A DNA stretch of 64,000 nucleotides, taken from NCBI RefSeq assembly GCF_000003195.3, contig NC_012873.2, positions 64,985,615-65,049,614 of the forward strand, written 5' to 3'. Source of the stretch: Sorghum bicolor. Taxonomy: Eukaryota > Streptophyta > Magnoliopsida > Poales > Poaceae. The position numbers were made by a program, and so were the translations under genes. This document shows, in pieces, positions 50,449 to 62,188 of this stretch. The notes under the pieces were generated by a model, which saw only the letters and a list, made by a program, of their open reading frames with translations, did not search any database and was not told where the DNA came from. Positions within the stretch are counted from its first letter, which is position 1; each line of letters begins with the position of its first letter.

Positions 50449-51187
50449 GAGCATCTCCAACAATTATGCAATTAGACTTTGCATTTTTGAAATATGTTAA
50501 AAACCTTAAAAATTGCTTTTCCAACAGTTTTGCATTTGACTTATGCATTTTGGTAAACTTGGCATTTGATGGACCAAACTTGACATTTTTGCATAGACAC
50601 AATGGCTTGGCAATTTTGATATCCCGAGAATCTTGGACTCAATGTCGTACCCGTACTCCCCACGTCGCGGTAGTTTCCCGCGAGACGAGTCCTTCCCCGC
50701 ACGCGACTCTTTTCTTCCCGCGCGCCGCCTCCTTTCTTCGCGCGCCGCCTTCTTTCTTCGCATGGAGACGAAGGAGATCCATCACCGCCTCCTTTTCTTG
50801 CAGCGACGCGAGGCTAGGAGATCCATCGCCGCTCCTGTACCACAGCGTCGTCATCTTGTTGGGGTTCACCGCTGTGAGGAAGACGTCGAAGTCCACGCGC
50901 TGCTGCCGCGTCAAGTTGATCACGGAGATCGATCGCAACGAAGGAATTGCGTGCGACGGGCGAAGGAATTACGCGCGAAAAAGAAAGCGCATGCGCGACG
51001 CGCGAGAAAATTTCCCGCGAAGATGAAAGATACCCGAACTAAAATAGTTGGGTCTACTATTTTGGGAAATGTCAAGTCAAAAATACCAAACACTTGGAGA
51101 TGAATTTATTTTTCCTTTGACAAAATGTTTAGGGACTTGGCAAACTCCAACAAACAAATTCCAATTGCATAACTGTTGGAGATGCTC
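50449..51187. mobile_element. GC-cored element with GAGCATCTCCAACA termini and TTA duplication
   Basis: A 739 bp element whose left end, GAGCATCTCCAACAATTATG, pairs with its right end, CATAACTGTTGGAGATGCTC. TTA follows and precedes it directly. The ends and TTA fit a PIF/Harbinger-type non-autonomous element. The terminal 150 bases are AT-rich, but the middle (50640-51000) is strongly GC-rich with long open frames, as if it had picked up host gene sequence. I do not recognise the captured sequence. Confidence 0.75.
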
Positions 51188-51198
51188 TTATTCAAACT

Positions 51199-51576
51199 TC
51201 AGAGCTCACACCACGACGCGCGTCTTCTCCTGGCCGCACGCTTCCCCTTTGCCATCGCGTCGCCGGGAGTCCAAGTCTGCCCCTCTGTCTTGTCTTCGTC
51301 CTCGCCGCCGCCGAGGTCCAGCGGCTGGAACTCTCCCAGCCTTCTGAACACGGACCGCTTGCGCGGCGGCAGGTGCTCGTCCCAGATGCCCGCGTTGGGC
51401 CTGCTGCAGCCGTGCTCGCCGCGGTGCATCCCGCACCTGGCGCAGATGTGCCGCCTCAGCTTGCAGGGGTACCTGAGCTGCTCGCCCGTGAAGCCGCCAC
51501 ACTCATCGCCGCCGACGAACGCGCACCGGAGGACTGTACTACTCAGGGGCTTCGTGTCGGCGCCCTGCCTCGGCAT
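51199..51576 (-). CDS. Short Cys/His-rich protein, unrecognised family
   Basis: A 125-codon minus-strand frame starting MPRQGADTKPLSS. Residues 18-57 hold six Cys and three or four His (C18, C26, C38, H43, C45, C48, H51, H55, C57; for example HICARCGMHRGEHGC), as in a small zinc-binding fold. The second half is basic and acidic by turns, ending KGKRAARRRRASWCEL, which could act as a nuclear or nucleic-acid-binding tail. A TATA box sits about 90-100 bases upstream. Two short upstream ATGs precede the chosen start; the frame could in principle extend 11 codons further without an ATG. The stop codon lies 12 bases from a Harbinger-like element, which would supply the 3' UTR. Third-codon positions are GC-rich, as in grass genes. 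Function is unknown; a real gene is likely but not certain. Confidence 0.6.
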   Translation of the reverse strand: MPRQGADTKPLSSTVLRCAFVGGDECGGFTGEQLRYPCKLRRHICARCGMHRGEHGCSRPNAGIWDEHLPPRKRSVFRRLGEFQPLDLGGGEDEDKTEGQTWTPGDAMAKGKRAARRRRASWCEL

Positions 51577-51663
51577 GATCTCTCGATCAGATACCTCACT
51601 GTCATACACTCATACTACTGCCTGCTGATCGATATAATCCTGATGAGTGATGACAACGCACAC

Positions 51664-51677
51664 GTATTTATTTATAG
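51664..51677 (-). promoter_or_regulatory. TATA box of the Cys/His-rich gene
   Basis: CTATAAATAAATA on the minus strand, about 90-100 bases above the ATG at 51576. Confidence 0.65.
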
Positions 51678-51699
51678 GTCAGGAGAGCTTGGGATCATC

Positions 51700-53024
51700 T
51701 GGGGGAGATGCGAAATGATGTGTAGCAGAATTGGCAGTGCCGAGCATGAAGAGAGAGAGAGCCTGATCACGCACTGGGTGATGGTGGACGGCGGCGCCGC
51801 GACGACAACAGAAGAACCTGTAACGCGCGCACGTTATTAGCTTTGCTTCATGCCGGAATCATGCGAGTGCCAGCCGAGTGAGGAACCCGACGGCGGGCCA
51901 CGGGAGATCGAGGAAACACAACACGTCGTCGCTCGATCTCATGGCCCCTTGCACGGTTTGTTGTGAGTGCATCCAAGAGAAATAAAGCTAGCCGTGGCTT
52001 GCTTTCCTCTGATAGGCGACGAGTTCAGCCACACGTACGCACGCACGGCACTCGTGGGAGAGGCCTCGCCGTCGTGAGCACCGGAGCAGATCATCGAGTG
52101 AGAAGCGGTAGAAGAGACGTTTGTCTCTTGTCTGATTCATCTTTTCGGTCCTAGCGATGATCTTGTGGATATACTTGCAAACGTCGCGGCCGGGTCACGC
52201 CGCCAGCCTGCTGGGCTACACCGCGCCACGAGCCCGCACCAAGCCTCCAAGGCTCCAACCCGTCACGAGCGATGCAGCAAAGAGCGCCGCCGCTGCCACC
52301 ACGGGCGACTCAGCCGCTGGCGTCGCAATTTCCACGGGCGGCTAGTATAAGCAATCTGATGCCGAACTTGACACCACTATGTCGTATACTTGGTATCCCC
52401 AAGTGCCAAACTGCCAATACATTATTTTGACCTCACATTGAATCAGCTCTTTCATCTTGTGAGGGGGAACCAAGCCTTGGCTAGGTAAATAGCCATCTCC
52501 CTTTATTTTTTTATTGGCTTTAGTAATCATGTTTTTCTTAATAATTGTGCTGAGAGGGTAATAGTGGAATAGGTACAAAGGTATTTTGGGACCATTTTTT
52601 GCATAATGGTAGTAACGGGTAATTTTAAAAACACATGTGTATGGGTATTTCTCCTAATTATTGTGGTAATTTTGAGGTCTTAATAATTAAAGTGGAGATT
52701 CCTTTAGTTGGTCACTTCTGCTGTATTTCATATGTTTGAATTTTAAGTAATTTCAGGCAATACTCTTATATCACCAACAAGTACAAGTAAATTGTCACTT
52801 TTATAATTTGTTATTTATCTTTGTGTCATAGTATATTAATTTTTTGTCATTGTCTAGCTATAGAAATAATTGTAAATTGTTAAATATATTTGTGCCAATA
52901 AAAATAGATTTTGTCGGATTTATAGCTTTATCTAACGGATTTTTTATTCTCGATGCCAAAAGTTGCAGATTGCATCTAGAAAAAATTGCAATGGATGAAA
53001 TCTGCAATTTTAGTAAAAATCATA
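51700..53024. other. Intergenic region
   Basis: 51.7-52.35 kb is GC-rich upstream sequence of the minus-strand Cys/His-rich gene, with short open frames of no recognisable type. 52.36-53.02 kb turns abruptly AT-rich. No gene is recognised. Confidence 0.5.
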
Positions 53025-53351
53025 TACTCTTATAAAGATAAACCCTACTAGATGATTTCTCTTGACATGCAAACTATCAATCCTTCTATCCATTTCTCTT
53101 ACAATGCAAAGCGTCCACCTCAACAGTCCATTATCATTTGCCATTATCAATTTTTCTTGATATACCAGGTATCTATCTCAGCAATCTACTATCATTTGCA
53201 TTAAAATTCACTAGCACAAGAATTATGATATCCACATCAGCGAAACACATCATCCACTATAGATACAATCTCCACGATTATGCTAATAAAAAAGTTATAT
53301 ATTTATATTTCTCCTTCGTACCTGCGGCAACGCACGAGAAAATTCTCCTAG
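53025..53351 (+). mobile_element. Candidate short non-autonomous Helitron
   Basis: The 3' end reads GCAACGCACGAGAAAATTCTCCTAG followed by T: a GAGAA/TTCTC stem shortly before a CTAG terminus, as in grass Helitrons. The interior ('aaaccctactagatgatttctc', 'gacatgcaaact', 'ccacctcaacagtcca') resembles a common grass Helitron tail as I remember it. The 5' end (near TCTTATAAAG) is less certain, and no helicase is present. Confidence 0.5.
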
Positions 53352-53467
53352 TATATGTAATAATCAAAGCCTGAAATGAAACTAAAAATTTCGACACCTA
53401 AATTTTAACAAGTCCCAACTCCCAAGTCCTAACTTGCCATCCTTAATTTTTAGCAAAATGTGAAAAA

Positions 53468-54116
53468 AACCCTCTCCAACAGTTTGCCATACTACTTGCC
53501 AAAATTTCCCAACTTGCTAAAAGTAGCCCTTCTGCGCGTAAATATACGCGCGCGCATCGCCCCTTCGTCACCCGCGGCTTCCTTCTTCGTCGTGCAGTAG
53601 TAGCGCGGTATCTCCACGGCCGAGCGTCGTGCTTGGCACCTGCACGGGCTGTCATGCTATCGTGGTCGGGGGCACCCTTTTGTGCGACAGATTGGATCGG
53701 CCCGCCGGCGTGCGCCATGCAGCACAGCGTAGGGCCGCGCCATGCAGGGCAGCGTAGCGCATCGGCGGTGTGGTGTTGCACGGCCAGGGCCATCAGCCTG
53801 CTGTTGGTACGTACATGCATAACCGCTTGGAGAGAATCTCCTTCGTCATGCAGTTGCTGCCCTGCCGCCGGCCGGCCGGCCGTCCGGAGCGTTGGTTGTA
53901 GCTGGATCCATGCCGGAGACATCCGGAGGCCGATGAAGAAGGACGTGAATGCAATTTTGTTTCTTTTTCAGGGCTCCTAATGCAAGTTTGTTAGATTTTG
54001 GGGAGTAAATTATGCCAAACTGTTGGAGATGGATGCTTTTTTTCCTCATATTATTATTTTGTGAGTTGCCAAATGATGTGATTTGGCAAACTAAAAATAC
54101 CAAACTGTTGGAGATG
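53468..54116. mobile_element. Second GC-cored element with TCTCCAACAG termini
   Basis: The left end CTCTCCAACAGTTTGCCAT is inverse to the right end CCAAACTGTTGGAGATGCTCT; a further copy of the right-end motif is at about 54014-54030. The middle (53540-53900) is GC-rich, with open frames but no recognised protein. It has the same style as the element at 50449-51187, but I could not see a target duplication. Confidence 0.55.
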
Positions 54117-54119
54117 CTC

Positions 54120-57100
54120 TATAAAGAAGGAAGCCCAAGCTATATAGTAGCGCTAAAATTCCTCCGGCCCACGATGGTCCAAGGCTCCGGGCCTGTTCGC
54201 ATATGCAACCCAAGCCCGTCCCACCCGACCGCATATTGTCTTGCAGCCCCACCAACAGCGGCGCTTGCGCGTCCCCCGCTGCGGCTGCCAGTGGGCCACG
54301 GCGTCATGCGTCGACCATTATCAGGCGCGGGCCCATCCTGTGACGGGGTCAACACTCCGCAGTCCCGCAGCAGCCGCATCTCGACCCGCACACGCGTAGC
54401 GGAGGACGGACGGGAGCCGTCCGATCCCCGTATCCCTCACCCAACCCAAGCCGAGCGGGAGGGAGAGAGACAGCGCCTGTGTGTTGCACGGCCGCGGAGG
54501 AACCGGCGCGCGGGGCCAAGTACGATGGATCGAGTCGAGTCGAGTCGGATCCCGCGCGCGCCCCACGATCCGGCGAGAGAGTTTTTCTACCGCTACGGCA
54601 CCCACTCGGCGGCTGTCCTGCTCCCGTCCTCTCCTCCCTCAGGTGCGCGCGGTGACGGCGAGGCGGACCGGAGGCGGCCGTACGCGCGCGCGGCCTTGCG
54701 AGTTGCGAGGCCGGGTGACGACGGCGACGCGGAGGCAACCCCGTCCGTATTCTCCGCCTTGTTGGTGTGGCGCTGGCGCGTACCACCACCAATGGAGAGG
54801 ACGACGTGAGGCCAATGGATGGGTTTCGTCATTTATTTATGCCTTGCTGTGTTGGGTTCCTTTCCTGCGGTACTGATGCTGTATGTCCGCTGCGGTGGCG
54901 CGGGGGAACTGAGGGTAGGGAGGAGAGGAGCCCTGGAAATGAATTGGAACAACGAAGCGAATCATAATGCAATCAGTCGTAGACGTCCTTGGCTCTTTGC
55001 ATTGGCCGTGACATACATGGACAAGAAAATTATTGAGCCTCCATGCGTCATATATCCCCATGCATGTGCACCAACGCTCGCGTGTCGCGTTAGCGTCACT
55101 ACTAGCAAATCCTTCACGGTCATCACGCCCCATGCATATTGCATGCATAGCCGCGAGCTCGGTTATTGTTGATGACGAGAGACAAACAAGCGCGAACGAA
55201 TAATTATTGTCCGAAATCAATTCAATTAAAAATAGCTTGACGAACGATTTTCATTCATCGTCATATGTAAAAAAGAAGACTGCACACATCAGAGCGAGAT
55301 ATGATTCGTGATAAATACATCCATCCACCAAGCACTCGGCCAAATGAATTCAATCGATATGGCACAGGATGTGAGAGCAAGAGAACATTTAAGAGGGGCT
55401 ATGAATTGGGAGTAAATGGAAACCAGAAATAGCTATTCAATGTAGAGTATCTTCCTCACCAGCAACGACTCTCCGTTTTTTTCCCCCTTCCCTGCTGCCC
55501 TCTCTTCAGAAGTTTTTAATACTCTCCTACTTCATGCATGCAGCGTGGCATCATGTAAACGAAGAAGATTGTGTATGAAGGGCCTTGAAGAAAAAGACTG
55601 TAGGCTACTGATGAACTGCTAGCATAAAAAAAGGGAACCAACACTAGCTAGTTTTCTTGTTTCACAATCGATCGACACATCGCTGCTAGTACCACCAGTA
55701 GTACTACATCTGTTGAATTCATGTGTGACACTTGCCAACGAGCACGGTTAATAAATTCGGAATCTATTTAAAAACTCTTAAAAAAGGCAATGAGAGGGGC
55801 CTAGGATCGGAGTATTAATAAACACTTCACTAGAGTATTACGCTTTTATAGGACGTCCCTCTTTTCTGGTAAAAATGAGCTTTCTCCCACCTGAGACCAG
55901 CAGAACATTTAAAGGGTGGGAACTTTGATCCATTCCAGCTTCCATCTATCAATTCATGAACACCTCCGGAAATGAAAACTTGAAAAGGACATTCAAACAC
56001 TTGAATACACTCCATGAATTTACCTTCCGCACGTATCATATTCATATCAATGCATGCATATGATTACTCCTTTTTATTTTGAAATTATGCCGTACGTGTA
56101 TTTATTTATGCATTCCGCCCGTTCAAAGTCAATGCACATCACATCGGTCTTCACCTCCGATGTTTCAGTGTCACTGACTAGCATAAAAGAGGCTGATTCT
56201 ACACAACTGCTGGATTACCACTGGGAGGCGTCGTCAATCCGGCACGCCTCCCCATGGGGAGCAAAGCGAGAAGCAAGTGCCTCTGGCATAGGAAACAGAC
56301 TCCCAAGAAAGATGGTCAAGCGACGAACTCGTTTAAACTCATGTGTTAAGCGCATCGTGATCGTGTGCGACACAGTTTTTTAATAGTCTAGGGCCGAGTT
56401 TTCAGAATCTTAGGGTTGGAACGAAGCACCTGAATCCTGCATGCATGCGTAGTGCACGGGTTGGTGCACTCAAGTTTGGACCTTGAACTGGTGGTTGGCC
56501 TGGCTTGACGACGAACTGCATGATCTGCCATGCACGCGTGCAGTGTGCGCCATGGAAGTGCCAACATGCCGGTTTGCATGCATGGTCTTGTATGGGAATG
56601 GGATGGAATCGGTGGATGGATCCAAAGCCCAGCCGGCCGGCCAGCCCAACCCCGGAGAAGGAAGTCTTGAGTTCAGTCTTTTGGTTTTCGATCCCGATAC
56701 CATTATCGCATTTGGGAATCCCACCAACGATTTAATGCCGGTTCGTCTCTTTCCACGGTTGCGTTTGCGGTGCATGCAGCGCCGGGTCTGGGCGAGGCAG
56801 AAGAATCCGGCCCGTTTGTCAATCCGCCCAACATGTTTTTTTTTTAAAAAAAATTACATTAAAGATCTGCTAGAATAAATGGTAATTTCAAATGATCCAT
56901 GTGAAAGAAAATCATGGATCTCAGTAGGATTGGGTATCGTCCAGTTAACAACAATAAATTTACTTACTGGAAGTTCAAATCAGTAAATTAATTATGGCAG
57001 TGGGTATATACTTCCTGTTTTCAGGGTGTCTTGGATTTGATTTTTACTCCAGGGTGTCTTGGATTTGATTTTTACTCCAGGTGTTTTTAGTTCTGGTGAC

Positions 57101-57438
57101 ACAGGACCCTGGAGCTGTACATCAGCACTTGTATATCATCATCATATACTGTAGTCCGGTATATGAACGCAACACACAGCTGACAGCTGAGGTTGGGCAC
57201 AGCCTAAAGAGGCGTAGCCAGCACAAAAATACCACTCCTACCAGTACTGTGGAGCACCATACGCAAACAGTAGAAGCGGGGTGGAACGGTACTTGCCTGC
57301 TCCTGCTCGCGTTGCGGGTGTGGCAGGAAAAGTCAACATGCCCGACCCGTTTGAGGCCTTTAAATGGCTCCAGCTGTTCCCACCCAAACCCAAGAAAAGC
57401 AGCAGTAGGCCCGGCCTCGAACCGAGGTGGTGGGGCCC
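54120..57438. other. Intergenic region upstream of the HD-ZIP gene
   Basis: 54.2-54.9 kb is GC-rich with long overlapping frames in several registers and no recognisable protein. 55-57 kb is mixed sequence. A 28-bp tandem duplication lies at 57022-57077. No gene is recognised. Confidence 0.5.
57022..57077. repeat. 28-bp exact tandem duplication
   Basis: CAGGGTGTCTTGGATTTGAT plus eight more bases, repeated exactly once at 57050-57077. It lies about 360 bases above the HD-ZIP TATA motif. Confidence 0.9.
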
Positions 57439-57448
57439 TTTTAAATAC
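57439..57448 (+). promoter_or_regulatory. TATA-like motif of the HD-ZIP IV gene
   Basis: TTTTAAATAC in an otherwise GC-rich stretch about 700 bases upstream of the HD-ZIP ATG. A leader of roughly 670 bases, possibly with an intron, would follow. This is the best TATA candidate upstream. Confidence 0.5.
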
Positions 57449-57749
57449 TCTCCCGGCTCTTAATTCGCATCGGTTATTACTCCGCCCCGCCTACCGCTCC
57501 TCCCTCCTCCCCCTCCGTTCCGTTCCCCTCGTCGTCCCCCACCCCACTTCCGACGCGCAAAGGCAAAAGCGCAGCGCAGCAAGCCAGCAACGCAAACCCA
57601 GGGCGCGAGAGCGAGGTCTCCGGTCATACTCATACCCTGCTCGGCTCGCTGCCGCCCGGCCTGTCTCAGTCCACTCTCATCACTCATCAGCGAGCGAGCG
57701 AGAGGGGGGGGAAGGGGAGGGCGCGGGAGTTAAGGGTGGAACGGAATTA

Positions 57750-57785
57750 ATGGCGCCAGCCCAGGAGGAACAAGCGGAGGCCTGA
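57750..57785 (+). CDS. Upstream ORF in the HD-ZIP IV leader
   Basis: An 11-codon frame, MAPAQEEQAEA, with its own stop. It is the only ATG between about 57475 and the main start codon at 58145. If the leader is not spliced across it, ribosomes must pass it and it could dampen translation of the transcription factor. Existence as a regulatory uORF is inferred. Confidence 0.4.
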   Translation: MAPAQEEQAEA

Positions 57786-58144
57786 AGCCTGATCGATACC
57801 ACTGCACTGCACCACTTCTCTTCATTTCTTTCTCTTCTTCCTGGCGAGAGAGAGGGGCGCCTCCCCCCTTCGATCCCCTCCTCCTGAGCTGTAGTGTGCT
57901 GCTTCGTCAGGACCAGCGAGATTACTGCTGCGTACCACCGCTGCTATTTCCTGCGTAGCAGCGAGGCTATATTAGCGCCTCGGAGGAGGAGCTAGCTATA
58001 GCTAGGCCTCGTGGTACTAGTACAGCCGCAGCCGCCCTCTAGCTAGTCCAAAGTCCAAGCAGCCAGCCCTCCCGCTTCCGGCCCGGATTGCGCTCGAAGC
58101 AAGCGGCCGCCCGAGGCGAGGCGAGGCGTGCGCGCGCCGCGACG

Positions 58145-61100
58145 ATGGACTTCGGCGACGACGTCATGGACGGCGGCTCCGACGCCCAGCGTCGCAAGAA
58201 GAGATACCACCGCCACACCCCGCGCCAGATTCAGCAGCTCGAGGCGTACGTGCACCCCGGCTGATTTTCCCTCCCTCCCTTCCTTAATTATCTAGTGATT
58301 GATTAGCTGTATCTGTTCGTTTTGGATGCTTTGCTCAAATGGCGGCGGCGTTTGTCTGTGCCGTGTGCGCGCGCGCAGGATGTTCAAGGAGTGCCCGCAC
58401 CCGGACGAGAACCAGCGGATGCAGCTGAGCAGGGAGCTGGGGCTGGAGCCCCGGCAGATCAAGTTCTGGTTCCAGAACCGCCGGACGCAGATGAAGGTTG
58501 TACAGTAGTAGACTCGCCATTGTTACCGGCCTTCTCTCCGTCCCTTGGCTGCGGCATCCTTTTCACGTTTCTTCATAACATCTCCGTTGGTGTTGGGTGC
58601 TCTATTTGATTCGCGCTCCTGTTTGAGATGACGGCCATTAACTATGGTGTCGATTGTTTGTTCGACCGCTGGATGGTACTGCAGGCACAGCACGAGCGGC
58701 AGGACAACTGCTTCCTGCGCGCGGAGAACGACAAGATCCGGTGCGAGAACATCGCCATGCGGGAGGCCCTCCGCACCGTCATCTGCCACACCTGCGGCGG
58801 TCCGCCCGTCACCGACGACTACTTCGACGAGCAGAAGCTGCGCATGGAGAACGCGCGGCTCAAGGAAGAGGCAAGCCACCTCGCATTCTCCAGCCATTTT
58901 ATCTACATTCTCCGGCCGGCCTTCCCCATTTTATCCTTCTCTCGTTTTCACACGGCGGCGACGTGGCACGCGTTTCATGTGATCGATGTGCAGCTTGACC
59001 GGGTGTCCAGCCTGACGTCCAAGTACCTGGGGCGGCCCATCACGCAGCTGCCGCCGGTGCAGCCGCTGTCCATGTCCTCGTCGCTGGACCTGTCCGTCGG
59101 CGGGCTCGGCAGCCCGGCGCTGGGCCCGTCGCTGGACCTCGACCTCCTCAGCGGCGGCTCCTCCGGGTACCCTCCGTTCCACCTCCCGATGACGGTGTCG
59201 GAGATGGAGCGGCCCATGATGGCCGAGATGGCGACGCGCGCCATGGACGAGCTCATCAGGATGGCGCAGGCCGGCGAGCACCTGTGGGTCAAGACGGCGG
59301 GCGGCGGCCCTGACGGTCGCGAGGTGCTCAACGTCGACACGTACGACAGCATCTTCGCCAAGCCCGGGGGCTCGTTCCGCGGCCCCGACGTGCACGTCGA
59401 GGGCTCCCGCGACTCGGGCCTCGTCTTCATGAGCGCCATCGGCCTCGTCGACATGTTCATGGACTCGGTAAAGTTTATTTTCTGCTCCGGCCGGCTGCCT
59501 GTAATGTACAGTAATTAATAGCTGTTGATAATCGTTACGTGATTAATAAGACATGTCTATCTAGCATTATTACTGTTCGCACCTACCACGTCGTAAGCGT
59601 GACGTGCACGGTCGTCTTTGTTCTCGCAGAGCAAGTTTACGGAGTTCTTCCCTGCCATCGTGTCCAAGGCGCGCACGATGGACGTCCTCGTGAACGGCAT
59701 GGCCGGGCGGAGCGACTCTTTGGTTCTGGTAGGGCAGTTGATCCTCCCGATCCATCTCTCCCTCTTTTGTCACGTTCGCATGCACGGGCCGTCTGCCTTG
59801 ATGCCACTCACCACTGATTCTTGCGTGCTTATTCGTGCGTGTCGCCGCGCATGCAGATGTACGAGGAGCTGCACATGATGTCGCCGGTCGTCCCGACGCG
59901 CGAGTTCTGCTTCCTCCGCTACTGCCGGCAGATAGAGCACGGGCTATGGGCGATCGCGGACATCTCGGTAGACCTGCAGCAGCGCGACGCAAGGTTCGGT
60001 GCGCCGCCATCGCGCTCGTGCCGCCTCCCGTCGGGATGCCTCATTGCTGATATGGCCGATGGCTCCTCCAAGGTACTGTAGTTAAAGTGCATTTTTGCGT
60101 CGCCATTGCCATTTCCATTCATGTGCGTTGCCGCTGCACGTGTGCGTATATCTATGGTACGGAGTCGTGGCTCGCGTGACATTTTCGTGCATCAGGTGAC
60201 CTGGGTCGAGCACATGGAGATCGAGGACAGGGTTCCCATCCACCTGCTGTACCGCGACCTCATCCTCAGCGGCGCCGCGTTCGGGGCGCACCGGTGGCTC
60301 GCCGCGCTGCAGAGGGCGTGCGAGCGGTGCGCGTGCCTAGCCACGGCCGGCATGCCGCACCGGGACATTGCAGCTGCAGGAGGTGTGTTTGTATTTTTCG
60401 GCATGCATATAATATATATACTCCTAGTGTAAATCTCATCGATCAGAAGCTGCTAATTAATATATTGCAGTGACGCCGGAAGGGAAGCGGAGCATGATGA
60501 AGCTGTCGCAGCGGATGGTGAGCAGCTTCTGCGCGAGCCTGAGCGCGTCGCAGCTCCACCGGTGGACGACGCTGTCGGGGCCCAACGATGTGGGCGTCCG
60601 CGTCATGGTGCACCGCAGCACGGACCCGGGGCAGCCCAGCGGCGTGGTGCTCAGCGCTGCCACGTCCATCTGGCTGCCGGTCCCGTGCGACCGGGTGTTC
60701 GCCTTCGTCCGCGACGAGCACACGCGCTCCCAGGTCCGCCGCGACGCCACGCCTTCCATTCGGTCCGTCCGTCCGCACCGCAGGGGCGGCGAGTCGCGTT
60801 CTATCTAGCTAGCGTGCCACCACGCTCACGTCTCCTGCTCGTTTAACTTTGCTTGCAGTGGGACGTGCTGTCGCACGGCAACCCGGTGCAGGAGGTGTCG
60901 CGCATCCCCAACGGCTCCCACCCTGGAAACTGTATCTCCTTGCTCAGAGTAAGCATGCATCGCATTTGCATTCGCGCGTGCATCTCTCATCTGATGCCTG
61001 ACTTTGCTATTACTAGGGCCTTGTTTACTTCCCAAAAAATTTTGCAAAATTTTTCACATTCTTCGTCACATCAAATCTTTAGACGTATGCATGGAGTATT

Positions 61101-61805
61101 AAGAAAAAACGAAAATAAAAACTAATTGTACAGTTTGGTCGGAATTGACGAGACGAATCTTTTAAACCTAGTTATTCCATAATTAGACAATATTTATCAA
61201 GTACAAACAAAAGTGCTACAGTGTCGATTTCCCAAAAATTTTCGGAAGTAAACAAGGCCTAGCTAGTGCCGTGCACTAGTACGTACGTGTCAACGAATGG
61301 CATCCGCGGATGCACGTGTTTTATATATGTGGTGTTAGTTACTCCATTGACCACAAGTAAACTAATAACGTGTCTGATGAGATGCCATGTGGCGGCAATG
61401 CACATGTGTGTGTAGGGCCTGAACGCGAGCCAGAACAGCATGCTGATCCTGCAGGAGAGCTGCACCGACGCGTCGGGCTCGCTGGTGGTGTACGCGCCGA
61501 TCGACATCCCGGCGGCGAACGTGGTGATGAGCGGCGAGGACCCGTCGGCGATCCCGCTCCTGCCGTCCGGCTTCACCATCCTGCCCGACGGGCGGCCCGG
61601 CGCATCGTCGTCGTCGTCGAGCGCTGCCGGTGGCACGCTGGGCGCGACGGCGGCGGCCGGGTCGCTGGTGACGGTGGCGTTCCAGATCCTGGTGAGCAGC
61701 CTGCCGTCGTCGAAGCTGAACGCCGAGTCGGTGGCGACGGTCAACAGCCTCATCAGCACCACTGTGGAGCAAATTAAGGCGGCCTTGAATTGCGCCAGCC
61801 ATTGA
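58145..61805 (+). CDS. Class IV HD-ZIP (HD-START) transcription factor, ROC8/HDG11-like
   Basis: A nuclear homeodomain protein of the epidermis-associated class IV family. The ten exons are 58145-58245, 58379-58496, 58685-58870, 58994-59467, 59630-59728, 59857-60072, 60196-60382, 60471-60733, 60859-60948 and 61416-61805: 2,124 bases, 707 aa, all phases closing. Order: a very short N-terminus; homeodomain from about residue 18 to 73 with [15 protein letters not shown] and WFQNRR (64-69); a leucine-zipper-loop-zipper ([35 protein letters not shown]); a START lipid-binding domain (about 205-430, [17 protein letters not shown] to [10 protein letters not shown]); and the HD-START-associated C-terminal domain ([36 protein letters not shown]). 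The short N-terminus and [13 protein letters not shown] region suggest the rice ROC8/Arabidopsis HDG11 side of the family. Intron 3 has a GC donor and is frame-open; intron 9 carries a MITE. Confidence 0.95.
61017..61259. mobile_element. MITE in intron 9 of the HD-ZIP IV gene
   Basis: Complete 243 bp GGCCTTGTTTA-type element in reverse orientation, ending GGAAGTAAACAAGGCC, with TAG directly on both sides. It makes up about half of the 467-base intron and does not touch the splice sites. Confidence 0.88.
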
Positions 61806-62123
61806 TGAAGCCCCGGCCCGGGCGATGGATCCATGGAATTGATGCGTGCCTGCCCTGCGTGCATGCATGCATGCCGGCCGCATGCACGCGTAGGTCTCCT
61901 CTCCTCGCCCCCGGCCGGCCGCCTGCCGCTTGCCTGCTGCTGGCTGCTGCGAGGAATGAATTCCCTTCAAGGCGTTGGTTCGCGACGGGGTTCTTGGTTG
62001 GTTGGGGGGCTTCAATGCTGCCCATTCAAGGAGGCGGGGCTGCTGCCATGGTGTCGCCCGCTTGGGGTTCACCTGCCGCTGTTGCTGCGCCGTCCGATCA
62101 CCCCATGCATGATCATCATTCAG

Positions 62124-62188
<65 letters not shown>

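Noticed and set aside
54012..54876. Plus-strand frames up to 265 codons in a GC-rich stretch
   Set aside because: Part of the frame lies in a transposon end, several registers are open at once, and no domain is recognisable.
57281..57463. 60-codon plus-strand frame upstream of the HD-ZIP IV gene
   Set aside because: It crosses the proposed TATA motif and would lie mostly outside the transcript; no homology is recognised.
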